From positions 1 to 64,000 of the forward strand of contig JAVTVY010037303.1 in the NCBI GenBank assembly GCA_036873755.1: a stretch of 64,000 nucleotides of DNA, written 5' to 3'. The notes beneath the pieces were generated by a model. It was not told where the DNA came from and made no database searches. It was given only the letters and a program-made list of their open reading frames with translations. The translations under genes were made by a program, and so were the position numbers. This DNA comes from Hanleya hanleyi (taxonomy: Eukaryota; Mollusca; Polyplacophora; Lepidopleurida; Hanleyidae). Positions 54,838-64,000 of the stretch are shown in pieces (position 1 is the stretch's first letter; each line of letters opens with the position of its first letter).

Positions 54838-55022
54838 AGGAGTTTTATATGGAGACAATTAAAAAGTTAGTTCAAGAGTGATATATTATCGATATCCCAG
54901 AGAAATGGTAGTCGTTTTGTAGGGTTTAGATTGTTATACATACTGCAAAAAAGAAAATTTTCCAGGATCAACTATTGATTTTTGACAAGCTTCAAAGCAG
55001 ACGACTAATTAAAATGGACAGA
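54838..55022 (+). repeat. Diverged copy of the 17.2-17.9 kb element's right end
   Basis: Shares tatggagacaattaaaaagt, tggtagtcgttttgtag and the end caaagcagacgactaatt with 17,690-17,880, at perhaps 70 percent identity by eye. It abuts the foldback that follows. Confidence 0.6.
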
Positions 55023-55029
55023 CTTTAGT

Positions 55030-55645
55030 CCCATATTTGTGATCATTTAAGGAAAGAATGGTGGTGTTCGCTTTACATGGGGAATCGTCCTCAAGCTGTT
55101 TGGTTTGTGGGGCCAAACTTTCACTTTGATCAAAAGGATATGAAATGGACCATTTTGTACAGCCTACATGCTGAATTATAAGACACGAAATAATGAAGGG
55201 CTGCAAATGCACGAAAACGGATGTAGGGCCCATCAAATTGGTAAGTTGGCTTATTTTTGTATTTTCATGCATTTTTCGGTGCCGATTTTCTCTTGTTACA
55301 AAAATAGGACACCTTTAACCCAAACCAATTTGAGCTATTTTGAACAACAAATAAGTCTAAATATGATTTAGGTAAAGGTGTCATAATTTTGCAACGAGAG
55401 AAAATGTCGACAGTCAAATGCACCGAAAAGTGCAAAATACGGCAGGTACAGCAGGTTTGAACCACTGTCTGGTTGTGTTTATCTGTGGTCTTGATTATTC
55501 TTTATCTGACAATTCAGTATGTAGACTGTAAGAAATTGTCAATTTGGCGCCTTTTAGACAAAAATTAACCCCACCAGCTGTGTGTATAAAAAACGCATTG
55601 AGGACGATTCCCTATCTAAAGCGAACACCATCTTTGTGATCTTAC
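55030..55645. repeat. ~615 bp foldback: nested inverted repeats
   Basis: The outer arms (ggtggtgttcgctttacatg and gaatcgtcctcaa at 55,049-55,096; their inverse at ~55,598-55,645) enclose further arms: tttgtattttcatgcatttt...aggacaccttt against aaaggtgtcataattttgc...gtgcaaaatac (55,254-55,315 and 55,372-55,440). Intermediate segments also match in reverse (tacagcctacatgctgaatt against attcagtatgtagactgt). The whole is one imperfect palindrome with ~300 base arms. Confidence 0.75.
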
Positions 55646-56208
55646 AACAAAAGTTAATTATAAAGTTGCATTCATCAATTTTCACTATAATTTATAATAA
55701 CTTTTGTTGTATGGTAGTGTACCGAAGATTGAAAAATGTCCAAAAATATTAAAATTCATATTTGTAAAAATAACTCATGAAGTACCAAATAGTTATAGAA
55801 TAACCTCAAGGATATGTGTGTAAAGTTGAAGTTTCAGATCTATATATCATGTACCAACTTGCATTGAAAGATTGACTTAAAAAACTGATGGGACTACAAG
55901 TTCTGGTCCTTAATTACTCGCTGATTATCCTGCGGGGATGCTATTGCTTTGTGGCGCAGTGACTTTCTGACAATCAGCGCCAGATAATAGCCAGATATGA
56001 TCTGTTGTCGATGGACCGTGGAGAATGACTATCCTTCTCGCCGTAACAAATGATACCGGATAAAATAGATTGGAAAGGAAATTTTTAAGAAATTGGAAAG
56101 ATGAAATTTACTTCTATGATCTCCCGATTATCACGTTCAATGCACAAGCCAACGTGCATTGCAAAAGTGTATATGACTGTCCGAGAGAAGAAAGATACTT
56201 TTTTATGA
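55646..56208. other. No gene seen
   Basis: Non-coding; nothing recognised. Confidence 0.4.
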
Positions 56209-56941
56209 CAGGGCTCGTACACCTTCAGAGGTTCAAAATTCCATGATTTTCCATGACCAAATTTTGGAATTTTCATGGCCTTTAAACTACAGTTTTCATA
56301 CAAGTTTCAGATCAGACATTCATAAGTCAGCTATCGTCCATGTCTGACTTCATATTGAAAGACCTATCACCAGACCTTATCCAAGCAAGAATAAAAATAT
56401 AGAAACACGGCAAGTTTCTTGCAGAGAAATGGCTAACCCCTTCTGGCATGTCAGGTACACACTTGTCAAACTGCATTACGATTTATAATAATTTCATTGC
56501 ACTTCCCACTCCAGTAGCTGAAAAATAATGTGTATTTAAATGTAAATTCTATTTATTGCTCTCAATAGCGAGATTGGAGAACAAATCAATAATTTGCTGC
56601 ACTGGATGTGATGAAATGATTGGACACCAATTGTAGTCTTACCAGTGTGCACATAAATATAAAAAAACTCAAGACTTTTGTTTCATAGTTACTTGTGAGG
56701 CAGAAGAATACAGCATATTAAAAAATTAGAAAATTCCTGAGCGATCAGTATGACCTCACCAAGGTCTGTATAAGTTTGAATTTGAAACCAACAGGTAATG
56801 TTCACAGTTGAACAGCTGATTAATGTTTCCAATACTCCAACTCTTAAGTTTTTCAGGGTCTTCAGTTTCTCATCTATCTCTTTATCTATACCAGTGTGAC
56901 TGTATTTGTTTCAAACACCACCATATTTCCGGTTCCATTGT

Positions 56942-57429
56942 CTAATTTGTTGAAAGAAAGCCAGAAATACCCTCGCGATAATCGCCGGCAGATTTTGGCA
57001 TACGGCCACGGTCGTGCACGTTATTGGTCGTCTCACCGTTCGAGGTAGAAATTGAAGCTCGGGCGGGCACGGTAGTCTCATTTATTGACGTTGTTATCTC
57101 GGGTGTAGTCAGAAATGCCGCTATGTCCATGTGTTGGCCGGCCCTGATTTTCTGTCCATGCGTAATTTCTGCCTTGTACTTTTTGTATGGCTCTGTAAAG
57201 TACCCTCGCCCATATTGGACAGATCCACATTTGTTTGACACAACGTGCACGTGACTGTCGTCTCAACGTGACGGGACAACCACAGTTTATAATCATCCAG
57301 TCTCAAACAAAGTTCACTTAATTTGCAATTTCCAGGCATCGGCAGCTGTTTACATTCGTCCAAGGCTAAATTCCGAAGCAACGAACGAATGGCGACCGTC
57401 CTCATTTCACAGAGGGAAAAACATGTCAC
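56942..57429 (-). pseudogene. hAT/BED-type zinc-finger N-terminal fragment
   Basis: The minus-strand frame from 57,429 reads LDDYKLWLSRHVETTVTCTL, C-x2-C at CTLCQTNVDLSNMG, then LQSHTKSTRQKL, a zinc-finger layout common at the start of hAT-related proteins. Another frame (56,942-57,250) continues GQHMDIAAFLTTPEITTSIN. One frameshift separates them. No catalytic domain follows. Upstream bases 57,480-57,560 contain CCAAT and tatgacgtcgacc motifs that could be its promoter. Confidence 0.5.
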
Positions 57430-57661
57430 TGCAATTTGACCACTGGCGGCAGTTCTGGATATTTAAATTAGTACAGATGTCAAGAGCGTGAGCCAATCAG
57501 CTGTCGACATTATGACGTCGACCAATACACGTCACAAAATATGAATATTAATTCAGCGGGAAAGAGTCACGAGTTTAGTTCAACCAATGGACTACACAAA
57601 ATATGTAAATGAGCTGTGTGACCTCGTTCCAATCCGGTGAAATTCGGTCACCAGTAAAGAA

Positions 57662-57854
57662 TTACAAGCGTCTAGTCCGTCATTCATAATCCAGCCGTCG
57701 TCCATTAGAGAATATCCGCGTCCATAATCCAAAGACCTATTCCATTTCCATATAACAGTATTAGCACCAAATTCAAAAAGACAATCATAGTATACATAAA
57801 CATAGGCTTGTTTCCTGCAAGAGAGAAGCGGTCAACAGTTTTCAATGATGCCGG
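57662..57854 (-). mobile_element. PLE tail family 1, truncated, inverted
   Basis: Begins exactly at the fixed element end (ttacaagcgtctagtccg) and stops at gccggcaagacatca. It is inserted in the hAT remnant. Its sequence is almost identical to the copy at 11,290-11,515. Confidence 0.8.
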
Positions 57855-58314
57855 CAAGACATCACGGCTGTTTGGATTTTTATTCCGCAATAATTTTCGC
57901 TGAACTTCAGAGAATAGCTTAGTTTGTTCCACTCATTTCCCCCATACACTGTACATCTATTTTCCCTAAATTTCCATGACAATTCAACGAAATTCCATGA
58001 ATTTTAGGGCCTGGAATACAAATTTCTATTCTCTCTGACTTTCCTGTTATGAATGCTGTAAGGGGCATCAAATAAGAACAGTCTCCGAGCAGGAGATCAA
58101 AACTACACATGTGCAGGAGAAAAATAAAACTGAACTGAAAAGCGAAAAACGGTATACCCGAAACCCTGAACATAGAAAGTTACATCGCGCGTGATCAATG
58201 CATTACTCCAAGTTCGTAAATATACGACTGTAGACAGCGAATTAGGTATGAATAAAACACTATTTAAATGCAACAAGTGAAATCAAAAATCTTCGAATCA
58301 AGTCAAAGCCTTCT

Positions 58315-58490
58315 TCATGATCTGTTGTCAGGAAGAAATGGTATATATTTTATCCAGGCCGCTTTCATTAGACGCCGAGGAAGGAAGGGAAGGTCATATA
58401 CACTCCTTTTATTACTTTCTCCAGGATACGACCCATTCTCATCAGGATTCCTCAAATAACCATGTCTGTCGGCAAACTGACTCGTTTCAC
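58315..58490 (-). CDS. SLC23-type transporter, last coding exon
   Basis: A 3' splice site (ctattttctag) precedes GTGAAACGAG at 58,490. The exon reads GETSQFADRHGYLRNPDENG and SVYDLPFLPRRLMKAAWIKY, then IPFLPDNRS and a TGA (58,315-58,317). The YDLPF...R...W..YIPFLP pattern is the cytosolic C-terminal segment of sodium-dependent ascorbate/nucleobase transporters (NAT/SLC23 family), which carry substrate across the plasma membrane with sodium. It begins in phase 1. The exon lies 1.9 kb downstream of the membrane exon at 60,366 on the same strand. Confidence 0.65.
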
Positions 58491-59834
58491 CTAGAAAATA
58501 GGAGAAAAAAAACGTCGTACAAATATTATAATGAATAGTAAACGGGATAACGATGTCGCAATGGTTTATGCACAACATTAACTCAATCCTGTAGGTATTG
58601 TTGATACCGGTACTTATAAACCTTTCAGGGACTGTATTCAATAAACCGTCTGTGAAGATCGGAACAACCGAGAATAATGAGATGGATTGGGCGGCTCAAA
58701 GCGAGCGACTGAAACCTCGATAATGACAAACTTCTTGTTGGTTGCACTCTTGCCTCTGGAGCAAACCGAATGGAGCACAGTTTTTATCTTGCAAGTTGCA
58801 AGTTACTCTTGCTCTTACAACTGTGAATACAAGGATGCTCATTCCCCATACTGTCTAAAGAATGGCAGACTTGATCACTCAGTTTCTGATATCAAAAATA
58901 TTAGGTGTGTAAGTTCTAACCCGGTAATGTCGTATCAAGAAGGAATCCGCATAGTCCCCCAACAAATGGTGAATTTCTAAGTAATGATGTGAGGGTGTGG
59001 TCTATCTGTAAAATACCTGAAAGAATCAAAACAACTCATCTGTGAATATTTCAATTCTAACGGCGTTGTTCTTCCTATCCCCAAAAGGGAGGGGTACACA
59101 TTCTTCCTTAATTCCTACCCAGGGTAATAGTCGCTTCTGTTTATTGAAGACTGAACAATGACGATGTGAAAATTTCATCATTAAACTCAAAGTGAATATA
59201 GCGGAAATCAGTGAAAAAGTATCCAGCGGGAGTACGATACAAGATGGCGATGCATATCACATCTGATAGAAATATTCCTCACAAAAATAAAAAAGATACA
59301 GAAGATAATTATGCGTAAACTAGCAGTTGTCTGTCATGAAATTGAACACTACGAGTAAGAGACGAGATGATCGAGAGCGCCGCGTGGACAGCATGTGAGT
59401 TCGTCTATTAAACACCGATTGATACGTAACTAATATTCTTATTATAAAAGGCAAGAAACACCTAAACTTTTCCATAGAAATATTAAGGCGTGGACTGATT
59501 ATTTTTCGCTGTGGACAGTCTCCTGTGTAGTTCAAGCCATGTTCGTAAGCAGGGGTTACCGTGATCCATTTGGTGATTGAGCTCATTTGTCGTCAGACTT
59601 TAGTTGCCGTCCTGTTTTTCGATCGTTGTTATTGCAACTGCTTTGGGTTGTGAGCTGTTTGATGGCACTGATGTTAGATCGCCGAATATTGTCTGACGAT
59701 AACTCGAAGTATGCCCAGCACAGATCACATCCGTTTTTGTGATTTTCTGGTCTTTTGTCCACCTGCAGTATGACTAACACCTTCGAAAACCGCGGGATAG
59801 ATGAAACGAAAATTTGAAGGTGTTGAAAGTACTG

Positions 59835-59950
59835 ACAAGAAGTCATATGACCACACAGACAAATATACTGATTGCATATTTCGAATGAACCGAAAGTGAT
59901 TCCTGTGATGATTTCAGAGCGATGATGTAATAGCCCAATCAAAACACTTT
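59835..59950. repeat. Short repeat, copy 1
   Basis: Phrases gtactgacaagaagtcatat, cac(a)gacaaatat and gcgatgatgtaatagcc recur at 60,876-61,110, where the second copy is interrupted by a PLE-type tail. Confidence 0.6.
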
Positions 59951-60109
59951 CTTAAAGACCGCTTGAAGATTGTTTCAATTTAACAGTTTCTCGAATAGCG
60001 ACGCATTCAGGACGCGGTTTCCACCAGTGACGTCACAGCTAGAAAAGAGAGTGATTCTCGGCCTCTAAACAACAACAACATCTCGTGAACCATTTCAAGT
60101 TTTCAGAGA

Positions 60110-60245
60110 GGAGAGAGATAGAGAGAGAGAATTAAGAATCAGCAATATTTCAGCTATACAGCGAAGATCAAACACAATTTTTAGTATTCAAGTTAATAAG
60201 TTAGTAATCCAACACATTAAAACATACACACATTAAAACTTAGTC
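60110..60245 (-). repeat. Short-element tail with (GA)n, inverted
   Basis: Reverse complement of the tail at 35,950-36,130: (ga)n, agcaatatttcagctata, aatccaacacattaaaac. It lies in the SLC23-type intron. Confidence 0.65.
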
Positions 60246-60365
60246 AACAAACTGATTTCAAATGCAACCAGTATCATTCTTTTCAGAATTCAAAGGGCTT
60301 ATTACATATATGTTCGACCACTGACCATTTACCATTAGCGGTTGAAATCAGACGAAAATGTTTAC

Positions 60366-60639
60366 CCGTATCAATTATTTTGCTGTTCAACTGCAGTTGT
60401 CTGGGAATCAGTATACCAAGTATTATAGACGTCCCAATTGCAATAACGTTCCTGAAAGATTTGAGGTTGACATCTTGTAACGGGGAAATACCAACTCCAG
60501 TAAGTCCACATATAAGCAGTAATGTCAACCCGCCAACGACAGGTAAGGGGATGGTGGCCCAAACAGCGTTCAACTTTCCAAAGACGCCAAGCAGCATTAA
60601 ACATATCCCACCAACTTGATATACAATACGACTTGCAAC
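60366..60639 (-). CDS. SLC23-type transporter, membrane-domain exon
   Basis: The exon is bounded by an acceptor (gtgtttcatttcag|GTTGCA, exon start 60,639) and a donor (ATACGG|gtaaac, exon end 60,366); it is 274 bases and ends in phase 1. It reads VASRIVYQVGGICLMLLGVF, GKLNAVWATIPLPVVGGLTL, LLICGLTGVGISPLQDVNLK and SFRNVIAIGTSIILGILIPR. IPxPVxGG, GVGIS.LQ.V.L.S.RN and G.SI..G..IP match NAT/SLC23 transporters just after their substrate-signature segment; two membrane helices are evident. Upstream exons are not found in the window, so the gene is partial here. Whether the substrate is ascorbate or nucleobase cannot be told from this part. Confidence 0.8.
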
Positions 60640-60875
60640 CTGAAATGAAACACAGAAATATATAACTATTTACGATCCAAATGTATTCAATCCTGAGAAA
60701 GGAGGTATGGATCGGTTTATAGTGAAGACTTTTAACAAAAAGATGCGTTCACTGAGTGTAAGAATGACTATTTTGTGTGATTCGGGCGATAGCATTTACG
60801 AAAACGAGTAGAACGAGTCTACTGGATAATGTGGTTCTTTCGAAGCGGAGCACCAACGTAGAGCAATGCGGACGT
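60640..60875. other. SLC23-type intron, nothing recognised
   Basis: Begins with the acceptor region of the membrane-domain exon (pyrimidine-rich on the minus strand). No further exon seen. Confidence 0.4.
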
Positions 60876-61110
60876 ACTGACAAGAAGTCGTGTGAACCCA
60901 CAGACAAATATGCAGACTACTCATTTCAAAAACATTACAAGAACCAAAAGTGATCCATGTGTTAATTTCTGTCTCAGCCACGCTTTTATTGTAGATTTTC
61001 ATGTGGACATCTTGAGTGACATGACCACACGGCTCTTAACACCGACTCGAGCGTTACTATAGATACAATTTTTTCCGTGCGATGATGTAATAGCCCTATC
61101 AAACCATGTG
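60876..61110. repeat. Short repeat, copy 2, with inserted PLE-type tail
   Basis: Matches 59,835-59,950 on both sides of an insertion: gtactgacaagaagtcgtgt on the left and gcgatgatgtaatagccc on the right. The inserted ~100 bases (60,974-61,075) are a diverged, inverted family 2 tail core: ccacgcttttattgtag and gaccacacggctcttaacac correspond to other copies. Confidence 0.55.
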
Positions 61111-62760
61111 TTGGAAAATTATGCACCATGTGACCGCCATTGGAGCAAACAATGACACTATATATGTATGAGCTGTATTCCACCATTTCTATTCAATGGT
61201 GGATTTTCTGCTTCCACCCAGATGAATAATTTTACTCCTCTTTCGAAATGCTGAAAAACCAACAAACCTTCGCACCGAGAAGCTTACGCGTCCACCTTCG
61301 ACACAAGCACCATCTTGGAAATGACGTCTGCCATTTTGCCGGAACAGAGATGCGGAAGACGACAAATTTGGGCCCTATTTCGCCTTATGGACTTCTGGGA
61401 AAATGTGCGACATTCGTATACATTTTATGCAGTATTCAGTGATATTATATTGTCCTGTGAGGATAGTGATGATAGCAAAAACACTTTTCAATGATAGGGC
61501 CAACACAGAATCGTACCCATGACGACGCAATTCGGAAATTTTCGGGTTTCTTCGTATAAGCAAGAACATGCATTGTGTACATGTCTTCCGCTAATCACAA
61601 AATAGGAAAAAAGTTCTGAAAAATATGAGAAAATGTAATGTCTTACGGAAACAAAATGTGTAGGCAAACACATTAGAGGTGACAAAAATTTATATTATAA
61701 AAGACTGCCGTAAAACTTCTGGACGAAGAAACATGAACTTTCTCGCGAAAAAATGGTGCACACCAATTTGTTTGGGCCAATCTCCAGGCTTCGATTGCAT
61801 ATACCTTTCGTTTTAACAAGAAATTGCAGTTGGCACTTCAAAAAGTTCCTCCAAACTTTGAACAATTCAGTCTCAGTCCGTCATGTTCAAAAGCGCAAAT
61901 CGGTTACCTGAACTTTTTGGAGTGTCAGTTTTTATGCTGCTGTTTCTTTTGTTCAGAGTAAATACTTCTTCCACATTAAAAATATTAATAGTCTGGTTGC
62001 GGTCATGAGACAACCGTTTGTGCAGCGGTTGTTGGGTCTCAATGATACAACGCTCATCACCAATAGCGAAGTAACATTTAATATCGTACACAATGTGGTC
62101 CTTTCTCTTTCATTGGCTCGTCTGGTGAATTAGGATTTGCCTGATGGCGTTGGTTGATTTGGACAATTGTGATGGCTATGTATATCCTGGAGATCACTCT
62201 CCCTTCTCACACCCTTCACTTCAGAGATGCGTGGTCGTCCTTATTTGCAAATGTGTAGAAAAATGTCATAGCTGACACTTTTAGTCACCGGATATTCTTA
62301 GGCCCCACTATCCCATGAGGTTGTGGATTAATTAATGGGTTTGTGGATAATGCTCGGTACGTCTATGTTTTCTGTAGACTGAAATGTGGACTGATCCTTT
62401 ATCCTGGACAGTTACCAGGCGAGTGGAGGAAAACATGTGCGCAAAATGAAGAACTTGGTGAAGCCATGGAGGTATAAATTATTTTATTTAACTCTAATGA
62501 GATCACATCAATTAGGACTTTTCCAAATAGCGATTGAATATCGAATTTTCTCACTTTTCTATTTACAAAGTTTTTTGTAGGCAAAACTACTTCACCAAAT
62601 TTGGTTTAACTACCTGTTCTGTCCAACCTTTGTATACTGATATGTTTCTGAAAGTAAGGGTACTCAAGTTTGAAGATTTCGCTGACAAAACGGAGGCTGA
62701 ATCTATGTTGAAGTAAATCTTGGAATTTAACTTTTCTGGGTATTGGGTTATCCTTAATAA
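61111..62760. other. No gene seen
   Basis: No upstream SLC23 exon could be found. Open frames are short. Nothing recognised. Confidence 0.4.
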
Positions 62761-63002
62761 TAACAACGCCTAATACCACACATGAGCAGTGTGACTAACG
62801 TCACAGGACCTACGAAGTAGGGTAGGCATTAGGACTTCGACGCGAACTGAACTCTTGGAAATCCCCACCCCCAGTTGAAAGCCTGCCTATATTAAGATGG
62901 GGCCCAAGTTAGAATCACCAGTGATTTTCATCAAAAATCACCAGACATTTTTCATCAAGAGTAGGTCAGCTCAGAACTTGTTGGTAACAGTCCCCTAATC
63001 CA

Positions 63003-63068
63003 CCTTCATGCCAAAAATCAAGGTTCTAATGTCAACCTTCATGCCAAAAATCTAGGTTCTAATGTCAA
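63003..63068 (+). repeat. 33 bp tandem duplication
   Basis: ccttcatgccaaaaatc-type 33 base unit occurs twice in a row (63,003-63,035 and 63,036-63,068) with one change. It lies just upstream of the PLE coding frame. Confidence 0.8.
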
Positions 63069-64000
63069 CGGTTCTCCTTATTTTGCCGACGAAAGTTAGA
63101 TCGAATAGCCAGAGACATACAACAATCTGCGTCTTCAGGAAATATAATACCACCAAAAATCAGTAAAGTATGTCAAGATATAGCGTATTTTCGGTTGTAT
63201 CGTTCAGTGAACATAATCGAAACATCTCAAGATCGGCTTTTCTTGAAACTCAACTACTTAGATAAAGGACTGGACATTATTAATTTACCTCGAATCCTGA
63301 ATGATTCAGAGGTACGCAACGCTGTACCAAACTATTTTAATTTCACAGAACCTCCTTGCATTTCATATAAGTATACCAAATCTATAGCCACCAAAATATT
63401 CAATTACTCCAATGCTGTCAGGGAGTTTGACTGGAATTTATACACGTCAGGAGGCTATAGTTGCGATTGTGAATCGTCGAGCTTTATCTATACACCATGC
63501 AAACATGTTGTGACTGGTGACCTTGATGTGGTGAGTGATAAGGACCTGAAATTACTCCTGATGAAAGGACCTAAATATAGAGAGCCGAGAAGAATAAATC
63601 TGAAGGCTGAGCAGAAGATAGTCCTGTCTGCATTGGAACAGTACGTTATTGGTTGGTCGAAGCGAGAACAAGTTGAACCTACAGTACTCGCTGATTGGCT
63701 GGACCTCACCAAAAGCAAGGTCGTTGAAACAATCCGCCATATTGACAGAAGTACTCTTCCCCAAGCAAAACAAATACTGAGAAACCCCAATTCGCAAGAA
63801 GTTCTTGCAAATCTCCAGAGTAAATTTGTCCTTGTCCCAGCAGACAAAGCTCCAAATAATATAATATTCATATGAAAATATTACTATTACCAGGTGCTGG
63901 TTAAAGAATTGAGCGTAGACCTATCATCATCAAATACGTCTACTTACTCCCAAACTTCATTACTCTGGAAGATTTATTTAACAGTCACAAAACGTTTCTC
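63066..64000 (+). CDS. Penelope-like element RT, N-terminal half, runs off window
   Basis: A frame open from about 63,066 (no clear ATG; RDIQQSASSGNIIPPKISKV upstream of LYRSVNIIETSQDRLFLKLN) continues YLDKGLDIINLPRILNDSEV, KSIATKIFNYSNAVREFDWN, YSCDCESSSFIYTPCKHVV, TGDLDVV, LLLMKGPKYREPRRINLK, HIDRSTLPQAKQILRNPNSQ and FVLVPADKAPNNIIF before a stop at 63,873. A neighbouring frame then gives FITLEDLFNSHKTFL up to the edge. The Cys-x-Cys...C..H region, KGPKYREP and VPADKAPNN are features of this PLE-type RT N-terminus. It is the part missing from the 10 and 53 kb copies. Frame loss near 63,873 may be mutation or error. Confidence 0.7.

Larger units (their letters stand above)
56209..58165 (-). 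mobile_element. Remnant of a hAT element
   Basis: The left end CAGGGCTCGTACACC (56,209) is the type of terminal repeat I recall for ZNF862/KIAA1586-like hAT elements, followed by subterminal ttccatgattttccatgacc. Similar ttccatga motifs recur at 57,970-58,000. At the other side only a weak counterpart (accctg, ~58,155) is seen, with no clear 8 bp duplication. It holds an N-terminal zinc-finger coding fragment and a PLE tail. The body is internally deleted. Confidence 0.45.
58491..60365 (-). other. SLC23-type gene intronic region; expected exon not found
   Basis: In the family, about 35 residues (the membrane segment before an LDNT.PG motif) separate the two exons found. I could not find a convincing exon for them here. 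The region contains repeats at 59,835-59,950 and 60,110-60,245. Either the exon is too diverged to see by eye or it has been lost. Confidence 0.4.

Noticed and set aside
58610..58690. Missing SLC23 exon candidate (LFSVVPIFTDGLLNTVPE on the minus strand)
   Set aside because: NTVP is suggestive, but there is no donor in the required phase after it, the GG and LDN residues are absent, and a stop lies close upstream.

Overview
This is a eukaryotic, almost certainly invertebrate, genomic window made mostly of interrupted and decayed transposable elements. Introns with GT/AG borders, 2A-bearing and SGNH-bearing LINEs, Penelope-like elements (PLEs), a tRNA-derived SINE, and short-element tails with a tatagctgaaatattgct-like motif followed by TCTC or CACTCACT runs point to a mollusc, probably a gastropod. 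That taxon call rests on recalled family resemblance, not on a search.

Layout: 1-2575 is two satellite families with the same ~175 bp period and one 512 bp insertion. 3.1-8.5 kb holds three broken coding units: an unrecognised conserved protein, an ORF that probably began at a clear ATG, and a hAT transposase. 8.8-31.8 kb reads best as one LINE (LINE-A) cut by nested insertions: a PLE and its tails in both orientations, copies of a 505 bp PLE-type tail, a 2.7 kb element in a TTAA site, and apparently an 11.8 kb AT-rich block inside the endonuclease domain. That block carries two short terminal-inverted-repeat elements, one filled with a GATATC palindrome array. 32.2-35.9 kb is a second LINE (LINE-B) without most of its reverse transcriptase. 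36.2-38.3 kb has two near-identical 653 bp copies. 40.0-41.0 kb is a LINE C-terminal fragment split by a SINE. 44.5-45.2 kb is a decayed PLE. 46.0-49.5 kb is a nearly whole LINE (LINE-D) with a 2A peptide and a damaged catalytic motif. 52.8-53.9 kb is the better PLE copy. 55.0-55.65 kb is a large foldback. 56.2-58.2 kb is a hAT remnant. 62.8-64 kb is the N-terminal half of a PLE running off the window.

Only two host genes are supported: a two-exon gene of unknown function at 38.5-39.4 kb with a CRE/CCAAT-like promoter, and two exons of an SLC23-type nucleobase/ascorbate transporter on the minus strand (60,366-60,639 and 58,315-58,490).

The most interesting signal is not a protein. Two PLE tail families that differ elsewhere share a ~100 nt core whose two hairpins show paired compensatory substitutions, suggesting a conserved RNA structure. 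Several coding units fail by a single base, three of them within or next to A-runs, so some apparent pseudogenes may be assembly errors. All readings were made by eye.
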